Below, piece after piece: positions 17,568-29,500 of a DNA stretch of 64,000 nucleotides. The notes beneath the pieces are model-generated. The model had not been told where the DNA came from and did not search any database. It was given only the letters and a program-made list of their open reading frames with translations. Where the stretch lies: positions 310,001 to 374,000 of the forward strand of contig NZ_AUFX01000003.1 in NCBI RefSeq assembly GCF_000426725.1, written 5' to 3'. Position 1 is the first letter of the stretch. Every line of letters begins with the position of its first letter. This stretch comes from Sporocytophaga myxococcoides DSM 11118. Lineage in GTDB: Bacteria; Bacteroidota; Bacteroidia; Cytophagales; Cytophagaceae. Made by a program: the position numbers and the translations under genes.

Positions 17568-20500
17568 ATGTTTCCGGGAGATTTTAAATCGAACAAATTG
17601 ATCAAAAAGAGGATTAAATTCTCACTATTGATCTTGTTTTCGTTTATTTTCTTTTCTCAGGGGTTTTCGGAGGGTACAAAAGAGATAAGGCCAGCATCTG
17701 CGGATAATGGATATGTTGTACTTGATCCCGGATGGTCCCCTTTTGCAACTTATGGTTGCCCGACTACCAGCAGGTTAAATATAAGAATCTGTAACATTGG
17801 TGAAATAGTATATTTTGGTTTTAACCAGCCAAATAATGACGTTAGATTCAGAATCAAGGACTCAAGTGGAGTTATTGTAGTTCCTCAGACCACTGTCCCA
17901 AGCGCGGGGGCTGGTTACATTTCCTCATACAATAGGGCAGTTGCTGGTCCTTCAGCCATTGTAGGAACTAGCGGATATAACGCAATGTCATTTACAGCTA
18001 CACAAACCGGAGATTATTATATTGAATTTTTACTTCCAAATGGAAACCCAAGGAGAGAATTTGATTTGTTTGATATTACTGTAGCCTCTGCTGCCAATGT
18101 TCCAATAAAAGGAAGAATCTGGTCTCAGTCCTGGATGATGTCTACCAAAAGCTTTACAAATGCGTTCAAAGGTTTGATGTATATATACGCAGATGATGGT
18201 ATCGTTACCTCTTTGAATTTTAATGGTATGCAGCCTTATGTGTTCGTTTTGAACGCTAACATGACCGGTACAGGAAATACCGGTAATCCTGATTTAGACA
18301 GACAGTCAAAAGTAGGTTCATCTACTTATCCTAAATATAAAGTGTTTCTTAACGATCCGGACCAGTCTTGTTTCCCTACTGGTCAATTTGGTAAAATTAC
18401 AGCCCCAACAACAGTTTCGGGTTGTCCTCCAACAAACTTTTGTCTAAACGTATTTGTGGACAAACCAGGTTTCGCCCAGATCTTCCTTGACCTGAATGGC
18501 ATTCCAGGCCATCAGGCAGGAACAAGAGACCGGGCAATTTCAGCAGTAGTTAACCCACCACGTACTTGTATTCCATGGGATGGAAAAGATGGTTTAGGTA
18601 ATAGAGTAACAACAGCTGTAACCATCAGAACTCGTACCGATTTTTATAATGGACTTACGCATATCCCTTTATATGATGTGGAAGGAACCCCTAATGGTTA
18701 TATTGTTAATCTTGTTCGACCAGTTACTGGTATACCTATAAAATTATATTGGGATGACAGAAATATTCCCGCAGCTAACGGAAGTCAGAACCTGGCAGGA
18801 TGTAACAACCCTTGCCATCAATGGACGTGGTATGGTTCAGATAATACAGCAAGAGATTATGGTAACAGAAATACAGTCAACACCTGGTGGTACGCAGATT
18901 CAACTTCAGATGTAACTGACAATACTGTGCCTCCAGGCATTGTTGTTGATGCTGACACTAGAATTCCGGATTCAAAGGACAATGATTCGACAATTTGCGG
19001 ATCTGTGGGTGCTTATACACTTAGTGGTCTTGTGCAAAATGCTGGTGGAGGTATGTGGACAACAACAGGTACAGGAACATTTTCAGATGTAACAAATATG
19101 AACGGAACCTACACTCCTTCTGCTGCAGATAAAGCGGCAGGATTAGTAAGGATTATTCTTGTTTCTACAGGTAACGGTGCCTGTCCATCTATAAGAGATA
19201 CCTTGACACTGAGGTTTCAGGCAATTCCTTCTGTTATAGCAGGTCCCGCAGTTACAGTATGTTCCAATAACCCTCAGGTTGCCCTGAACGGCTCCGTCCA
19301 AAATGCTACTGGTGTAATTTGGAGCAGCTCAGGAACAGGTACATTTACACCTGCTGCAACCAATCTGGTCGCCACTTACATTCCTTCAACTGCAGATATT
19401 GCTTCAGGAAATGTTTCTTTGACACTTACTTCTACAGGTAATGGTGTTTGTCCTGCGACACAAAGTGTTACAAAAATTGTAACAATAGAACAAGCTCCTA
19501 CAGTAAATGCTGGGCCAGATCAAACTATATGTGCAGGAGGAAATGCAACTTTAGCAGCAAGCGCTACTAATTATACAACTATAGCCTGGTCCGGTGGAAA
19601 TGGTACATTTTCTCCTAACAATTCAAGTTTAAATGCTACATACATTCCACACAATTCAGAAAAATCAGGGTCGGTAACACTTACGTTGACAGCTACTAAA
19701 GTTGGTTGCGCTACAGTTACTGATCAGATAAATGTGATCATTCAACCTGCGCTTACTGTAAATGCAGGTGCAGATATTTCTGTGTGTAAAAACAACCCGA
19801 CTGCAAATCTTTCAGGTACTTCCACCAATGCTACGACCTATACCTGGTCAGGAGGCGCTGGTACATTTTCAAATGCAAATGCATTAACAACTACATATAC
19901 TTCAACTACAGCTGAAACCAATGCTGGCCCTGTAACATTAACACTTACAGCTTCTAGACCAGGTTGTCCATCTGCTACAGACCAAGTGCAGATATCATTC
20001 ACTCCATCACCAATTTCAACTCCTGGTCCAGGAAGTACAGTTTGCGCAAACAATCCAAACGTCACACTTAACGGATCTGTAACAGGAGCTACTGGTGGTA
20101 GATGGACTGGAGGTTGTGGAACATTTATACCAAACGATGTTACGTTAAATGCTACTTATATTCCATGTGCCAATGAAGTGTCTAGTGGTTTAATTTCTCT
20201 TACACTTACCACAACTGGCAATGGAACCTGTAATGCCGTTTCAAATTCAACTCTTATACTTGTAGAGCCGTCTCCTGTAGCTAATGCAGGATCTGACAAA
20301 TCGGTTTGTGAAAACAAGCCGGATATTGCTTTGGCAGGCACTATTACAGATGCTACATCTTCAACTTGGTCAGGAGGAGCAGGTTTATACCAACCAAGTG
20401 CTACTGATTTAAATATTACGTACATTCCAACTTCGAATGAAATTGCTTCAGGATCTGTAGTATTGACTCTAATTGCTAACAGAGCTTCATGTAATTCACA

Positions 20501-23500
20501 TTCAGATCAGGTAACGATCAATTTTACACCTGCACCTGTGGTAAATGCGGGGCCGGATCAATCTGTTTGTGCTAACAATGCTGTTATCAACTTAAACGGT
20601 ACTGCAACAAATGCAGGTGGGACAATCTGGTCTGGAGGAGCGGGAACTTTCACTCCAAATGCTTCTACTTTAAATGCCAAATATACTCCATCTGCAGGCG
20701 AAATTGCTTCTGGAACTGTAACACTTACCTTAAAATCAACACTTAATGGTAACTGTAATGAAGTTGAGGATCAGGTAGTAATAACAATAACAAAAACTCC
20801 AACTATTGATGCTGGCACAAATCAGACTGTTTGTGCTAATAATCCTGCAGTTAACCTAAGCGGAAAAGTAACTATAGCAGCAGGAGGTACATGGTCTGGA
20901 GGAAGTGGAACCATAACACCAAATATAGATTCATTAAATATAAGATATGTTCCGTCTGCTGCTGAAATAGCAGCAGGAACAGCTACACTTACATTTACTA
21001 CAAGAGGGAACGGTAATTGCCTTCCGGTTTCTGATCAGGTTTCTGTAAGCATCACCCCTGCTCCTACTGCAAATGCAGGAGCTGACAAATCTGTTTGTGC
21101 CGATAGTCCAGCTATTTCTTTAGCAGGTTCTGTAACAGTTGCAACGGGTGGTACTTGGTCTGGTGGAATGGGAACATTTACACCTAACAATACTACTTTA
21201 ACTGCAACCTACCAACCAACTGTTTCTGAAATTAATTCCGGTTCGGTAACTCTTACTTTGACAACTTCCGGAAATGGAATTTGTAATCCGGTTTCAGATC
21301 AGATTGTGATATCAATAACTCCCGCTCCAACAGTAAATGCGGGAGCGGATCAAGTCTTATGCGGAGCTGTTTCTTCAGTTACACTTTCTGGCAATGTAAC
21401 AGGATCAACAGGTGGGGCATGGACAACATCCGGAACTGGAACATTTGCTCCGAATGCCAACACACTTAATGCAAGTTATGCTCCCTCTGCAGCTGATAAA
21501 ACTGCTGGAAATGTAACTTTAACATTGACTACAACTGGTAATGGGCTATGCCAGGCGATTAAGGATCAAGTTGTACTTTCCTTTACAACAGTTCCTACTG
21601 TAAATGCGGGGCCGGATCAAGTAGTATGTGCGAATGACCTACCTATAAAATTAGCAGGTTCAGGATCAGCAGCAAATTGGACAGGAGGAAGTGGAACATT
21701 TACTCCGAATACAAATACTTTAAATGGCACCTATATGCCATCTGCATCAGAAATTACCTCTGGTACAGTTACTCTTACTCTTACGACAATCGCTAGCGGT
21801 GCCTGTCCTGTAGTTTCTGATCAGGTTAAAATTACAATTCCGGCTGCACCTACTGCCAATGCAGGCGCTGATTTTATAATGTGCGGAAATTTAACCAATT
21901 ACACACTGAGTGGAACCATAAACAGCGCGGCGACAGGTGGTTTCTGGACAACTACGGGAACAGGCTCCTTTACTCCAAACGCTTCAACATTAAATGCAAC
22001 ATATACACCTTCCACTGCAGATAGAACTGCAGGATCTGTATATTTGATATTATCCACTACAGGAACTGGCATATGTTCAACTACCAGAGATACAATGCAG
22101 TTGACAATATCACCAGTCGTAACAGTAAATGCAGGTCCTGACCAAACCCTTTGTGCAAGCCTTACAGGAATTCAGTTAAATGGTACTGCAAATAATGCAA
22201 CAGGAATAACGTGGACAACTTCCGGAACAGGTTCATTTACTCCAAACGCTACAACATTACTGGCAACATATACTCCGTCATCAGCGGATACAGCAGCCAA
22301 ATCAGTTACATTAACCATTACTTCTTCCAGCACACCTACTTGTGCTTCAGTTACAGATAATGTAACAATCCAGTTTACACCTGCTCCAGTAATAAAAGCT
22401 GGACCAGATCAGACTCTATGCGCGAATGTTGCGACTGTACAATTAGCTGGTTATAAAGCTAACACCACCGGTGCTAGATGGAGTACTTCAGGTAGCGGAA
22501 CGTTCTCTCCTTCCTTTACAACTCTTAATGCTTCATATATTCCATCTGAAGCTGATAAAGGTACTTCAGTTACATTGACACTTAGCAGCACCGGAAGCGG
22601 AATTTGCAACGGAACATCTGATCAAGTAGTTATTAACCTGAATCCAACACCTACTGTAAATGCAGGTTTGGATCAGACAGTTTGTGCTGATACTTCAGCA
22701 ATCAACCTAAATGGTGCAATCACAGTTGCAACGGGAAGCGTCTGGACCTCAGATGGAACAGGTTCATTTGCGAATTCGAATTCTCCAATTACAACTTATA
22801 CTCCATCGGCAGCAGATATAAGTAAGGGAATAGTAGCATTTACGCTTACTACCAATGCCGCAGGTGCTTGTTCACCAGTATCAGATATCGTTGCGGTAAT
22901 TATCACTCCTGCTCCGACAGTTAATGCAGGTACGAACAGGAATGTATGTGCCAATAATGCAACACTTACCCTTAACGGATCTGTAACTATAGCATCAGGC
23001 GGCACATGGTCTGGAGGAACAGGAATATTCATCCCGAACAATTCCGCTCTGAATGCTACGTATAATTTATCTGCTTCTGAAATAAGCAGCGGCAATGTAA
23101 CATTGACTTTAACGACAACCGGGAACGGTTTATGTAAAGCTAAAACCAGCCAAATGACCATCAATGTAGGGGCATCTCCGACTGTAAATGCAGGCCCTGA
23201 TCAATCTATTTGTGAAGACCTTATGGGAGTTACACTTGCAGGCTCATTTACTGGAACTGGCCTGGCAGGCGTTGAATGGACAAGCTCAGGAAGCGGTGCT
23301 TTCTTTCCTAACCAGGTCACTCCAACTGCGACATATGTTCCTTCGGTGTCAGACAGAGCTTCAGGAAAAGTAAGGTTATTATTAACTACAACAGGAAACG
23401 GAAATTGTAATGCTGTTGTGGATACAATGAATATTACAATCGCACCAGCACCTAAAGTAAATGCAGGAGCTGATAAGATTGTGTGCGGAAACAACGCTGA

Positions 23501-26500
23501 AATTAGCCTTCAGGGAACTGTATCTATTGCAACAGGAGGATACTGGAGATCAAGCGGAACAGGAGCCTTTACTCCTGATACAGTTTCTTTAAATGCATCA
23601 TACATTCCTTCCCCATTAGATATTTCAGGAGGAACCGTTACCCTTACACTAATTTCTTCAGGAAATGGTTTGTGTAAGCCTGTTACAGATCAATTAGCGG
23701 TTACCATTACACCTGCACCTACAGTTAATGCAGGAGCAGACAGAACAGTATGCGCTAATAATTCTAAAATTTCACTTAGTGGTGTAGTTAATGTAGCTAC
23801 AGGGGCAACATGGACTACCAATGGAAGTGGCTCGTTCTCACCTGACCCAAACAGTCTGAATGCCACATATACTCCTTCTGTAGCTGATAATACTGCAGGT
23901 TCTGTGAAACTTATCCTTACTTCAACCGGAAATGGTGATTGTAATGCTGTTTCGGATACAGTAAACATAACTATTACACCTGCTCCTACTATTGAAGCAG
24001 GAACAAATCAGACAATTTGCGCTAGTGGTACAGGCGCGCCATTGAATGGAACAATATCAGTTGCAAGTGGTGGATCATGGAAAACTTCAGGATCAGGAAC
24101 ATTCAGTCCGAATGCTTTCAGCACCGTTGCGACCTATGTTCCTTCTGCAAATGACACCATCAAAGGAAAAGTAACATTGACGCTTACTACAACAGGTAAT
24201 GGAAATTGTACTCCTGTTTCAGACAGTTTATCCGTAACAATTCAAAAAACTCCAATAATAAATGCAGGACCAGATGAAACAATATGTGCAGACAAAGAAT
24301 TCCTGCAACAATCAGGTGGAGTAACAAATGCAACAGGTGCAACATGGACTACAAGTGGAAATGGCACATTTACTCCTGACAATAATACACTTAATGCAAT
24401 TTACAACCCTTCTGTTGCTGATCTTTCAGGAACTTCACTGGTACTTACATTAACATCAACTGGTAACGGTGCGTGTCCGCCTGCATCAGATCAAAAAGTT
24501 TATACTATCAATCCGGTACCGACAGTAAATGCAGGTGCGGATCAATCTCTTTGTGCTAATAACTCCAATGTTGTTTTAAATGGAGTTAAAACTATTGCTA
24601 CAGGTATATTATGGACAAGTTCAGGAGATGGAACATTTTCACCTGACAACACATCTCTCAATGCAACTTATATTCCATCTGCAGATGATATTGCCGGAGG
24701 TTCAGTTGCATTAACACTCACAACAACTGGTAATGGAGCTTGTAATGCAACATCGGATCAGTTGAATGTAACTTTAACTCCTGCTCCGACCATAACAGCA
24801 GGTCCTGATCAAACAGTTTGTGCTAACAATTCAAATGTACAGCTTAGCGGAGATTATACAGTAGCTACAGGGGGCACATGGACTACATCAGGCACTGGTA
24901 CTTTCACTCCATCCGCAGACGATAAGAATGCAGTTTATAAACCATCTGCACAAGATAGAACCAATGGAAATGTAACACTTACGTTTACCTCAACGGGAAA
25001 TGGGAATTGCTCAGTAGTATCTGATAATATGACAGTTACTATAACTCCTGCGCCTACGGTAAATGTTGGTCCAACTATCAACATCTGTGCAACTACGACA
25101 GGAGTTCCTTTAAACGGAATCATAACAACTGGTGCAACTGGCGGAATTTGGGCTACTGGTTCAGGAGAAGGTACATTTAGTCCTTCAAACACAGACTTGA
25201 ATGCAACATTTATGCCTTCTGCAAACCAGATTGCAAATGGTAAGGCTAACCTTACACTAACAACAACAGGATTTGGAAATTGTAAAGCGGTTTCAGCTAA
25301 CCTTGTAATTAATATATCTCCACTTGCAATAGTAAATGCAGGACCTGATGTACAGGTATGTGCGGGAGCTCCAGGTATAGCACTTTCCGGAACAGTTAAA
25401 AAAGCTACTGGAGGTACATGGACAACCTCTGGAACAGGAACATTTGTTCCGGATCCTACAGCATTGAATGCAACTTATGTTCCTTCAGCTGCTGAAAATG
25501 TAAACGGAAGTATTATTCAATTAACACTTACCTCAACAGGTAATGGTTTCTGTACACCAGTTACAGATGACATGACTATAAGCTTTAAAATTACTCCAGT
25601 AGATGCAGGACCGGATCAGCAATTCTGTTCAAATATGCTACCAGTGCAGTTAAATGGTTCAGGTAACGGAACCTGGTCAGGGGGCTTGGGTACATTCTCA
25701 GATTCTACTTCATTGAGTGCAACTTATACTCCAACTGCAGCTGAAATAGGCACAAAAGTAGAGTTGATATTAACCGGAGCAGCCTTAGGATCTTGTATCG
25801 CAGGTAAAGATACCATGGTAATTGATTTGCTACGCGGACCGTCAATAGATGTAGGAACTGATCTGTCTATATGCGAAAACAATCCTGTCGCAAATATTAC
25901 TGCAACATATGCAGATGCAGACGGCGTTATCTGGAAAACAGAAGGTAATGGAACATTCTCTAATGCATCTTCTGCATCGACAGTTTATACTGCCTCACCT
26001 CAAGACATTATAACAGGTGTTATAAGATTGTTTGCAACAACAGTCAATACCAATATTTGTAGACCTGAAGCTGATACTCTGACACTTACCTTTACCCCTG
26101 CTCCTGAAGTAGATGCGGGTAGTGATATTACTTCTTGTGCAAATGCAGGTGCTATTAATATTAAGGGTATAATTACAGGAGCTACCGGAGGTTCTTGGAG
26201 TATAATTTCAGGAAGCGGTTCTTTCGCAAATGCAGCAATGGTTTCAACAAGTTATACACCTTCTCCTGCAGATATAAATAATGGAAGTGTTACATTACGT
26301 TTAACATCAAATCCAACAGACAATTGCAGCACTGTTTTTGACGATCTTGTTATTAATATAGGTACTGCTCCTACTGTAGATGCTGGAAATGATGAAACCA
26401 TCTGTGCTGATGCAAATAGTGTTGTATTGAATGGTTCTGTTCAAATCGCATCTGGAGGACACTGGACAACTTCCGGAAACGGTATATTCAGTCCTAATGA

Positions 26501-29500
26501 TAATACTCTGAATGCTACCTACATTCCTTCAGCTGATGATATTAACAACCTAGGTGTAACCTTGACTCTGACATCAACCGGAAATGGTACATGTACCCCA
26601 GTATCGGATAGTAAAGTAGTTACAATTAATCCTGCACCTACAGTAAATGCAGGTCCAAGTCAGATTGTTTGTGCTGACAATACCACAATTACATTGTCAG
26701 GAAGCAGAACTGTGGCACTGGGCTCTATCTGGACCAGCACAAGTGGAGGTTCTTTCGCTGATCCTAACAGCTTGAATACAACCTATACTCCTACAGCAGC
26801 AGAGAAAGCGGCAGGATCAATAAACCTAACATTAACAACAACCAATAATGGATTGTGCCATGAAGTTTCAAGCACAGTTTCCATATTAATTACTCCTATA
26901 CCAGTTGTTAATGCAGGACTGGATCAATCTGCCTGTGTTGATGTTAATACTTACCAGTTAGCCGGAAAAGTTAAAAATGCTCCGGCTGGAATCTGGACAA
27001 CATCCGGATCCGGATCATTTGATGATGCAAATGCTCTTAATGCAATATATACACCGTCTTCAACTGACAAAACTAACGGTAGTGTGACATTAACATTTGC
27101 TTCGGCAGGTAATCCCCTTTGTAATGTAGTAAGTGACCAATTGGTACTAAGCTTTACTAAAGCACCTACTATTACTGCCGGATTGGATCATTCAATCTGC
27201 GCTGACAAAGATACAATTCACATTGCTGGAGCTGTAACAGTAGCCGCAGGTGGAAAATGGAGCAGTAATGGAGATGGCTATTTTGCACCAAGTGCAAATT
27301 CCTTAGGAACAGTTTATTACCTTGGAGATTCCGATAAAGGACAAACTTCTGTAACACTTTCTATTATCTCAACAGACAATGGAACTTGTAATGCAGTTAC
27401 TGATAATCTCCTAATAGATATTGCACCTAAACCTGTGGTAAATGCAGGACCTGATCAGACTATATGCGCAGGTCAGGCCAATGCAATCCTTTCAGCATCT
27501 GTACTAAATGCAACTGGTGGTATTTGGTCTACTACAGGAACAGGTACATTTGCTAATGGAACGTCTTTAAGCACTACTTATATACCTTCACCTGCAGACA
27601 ACGAAGCCGGAGGTGTAATTCTTACTTTGAATTCAACAGGTAACGGATTATGTAATGCTGTTTCAGACTTTATTGTAATCAATGTAATTCCATCTCCATC
27701 TGCTATAGTAAATGCAGGAGCAGATATAATTACATGTAAAGATCTCAGATCAGTAAAATTATCAGGTTATGTATCAAATGCTGGAGGTGGAATATGGTCA
27801 ACTTCAGGTACTGGAACATTTACTCCTGATATCAATACACTAAATGCTTCCTATACTCCATCATTGGCAGATAAAGCAGCTGGAAATTTTGTATTAACCT
27901 TAACAACTGCGAATAACGGCCAATGTAGCGCAGTATCAGATGATATGAGTGTAACATTGACACCTATTCCTGTTGTTACTGCAGGATCATACCCTGACAT
28001 ATGCGGATTACCTCAGGCCTCCATTTCATTAAATGGTAATGTTACAATTGCAACTGGTGGTATATGGAAATCAAGCGGTTCTGGTGTATTTGCAGTAGAT
28101 GCTGCAACACTGACTGCTACCTATTTCCCATCAAAACTGGATATCCAAAATGGTGTTGTAGGTTTAACATTAACCTCAACAGGGAATGGAACTTGTGCTC
28201 CGGTAATGCAGACTACTCAGGTGAAAATTATACAGCCACCAGTCGTAGATGCAGGAACAGACAAATCCTACTGCTCTGACATTGTGACTCTTGTATTAAG
28301 AGGAACATCTCAGTTTGATAATGGAGTTACCTGGACAGGAACTGGATCAGGAACATTTAATCCTAATAACAAAGTAACTTCAATCTATTCTCCTTCGGAT
28401 GTAGATAAAACTGTAGGAAAGGTAGTAGTAACGTTAACTGCTGCAGGAAAAGGAAGCTGTCCTGCAACTTCAAATACTTCGGTAATCACTATACTTCCTG
28501 CTCCACAGGCAGATGCAGGACCTGATCAGACAACTTGTAATATATTGAATTCTTATAGCCTGAATGGAATACATAAAAACTCTACCAGTGGAGCTTGGTT
28601 TACATCTGGTACGGGTTCATTCGACGACTTTAACAAACCTGATGCAATCTATTTCCCTTCTGATGCCGATAAGACATCTGGTGCTGTAGACCTTGTATTT
28701 ATCACAACTGGTAATGGAATATGTAAATTCAGTCAGGATACCATGACACTTTATGTAGACAAATCTCCAATTGTGAATGCTGGAACAGCAATGATTTGTG
28801 CTATTGAAGATGGTTCACAGCTTGCCGGGGATATTAAAAATGCCTCTGGAGGTAAATGGTCTACTTCAGGAACAGGAGTATTTGCAATAAATGCCGCTGA
28901 CCTGAATGCTAAATACTACCCTACTCTGGATGATTTTAATAAAGGACAGGTAGTTCTTAAACTTACCTCATTCATCAATGGCGCTTGTCCTGCTGTATCT
29001 GACAGTACTGTGTTGAAAATTGATCCTCTGCCAATTGCAGATGCGGGAAGAGATCAGTTTGTATGTAGAGGAACAACTATAATCCTTGAAGCTAAAACCA
29101 GTCCAGGTATTACTTATGAGTGGAAAAACAAAGCAGGCACCATTATTAGCACTGATCCTGTCTTTAGTATAACTGCTGCCAGTGATTCATCAATTACTCT
29201 GACAGTTAAAGATTATAAAGGATGTCCTGCACTAGATAGCATCAATGTCGGAGTATTTGATTTCAACAACTCGAAATTTGATATGCTTGATCATTATTGC
29301 TACAGTGATACTTTGATCATTCACTCTCTGGCAAGCGGACTACCTGCTGTTCCTGGTCAATATCAGTGGTATAGAGACGGTATCATTTTAAATAGTGAAA
29401 ACAAATCTGCCATAGCTCCTCAAAGCGATGGTTTGTTCAGAGTAGTTTACGAATATGGTAATTGTTCTACTGAAAAGACAACCAGTGTAACTAACCCTCC

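Noticed and set aside
19838-25192. Several 75-120-codon antisense frames inside the giant adhesin gene
   Set aside because: They recur in register with the coding repeats and are low-complexity shadows of them.
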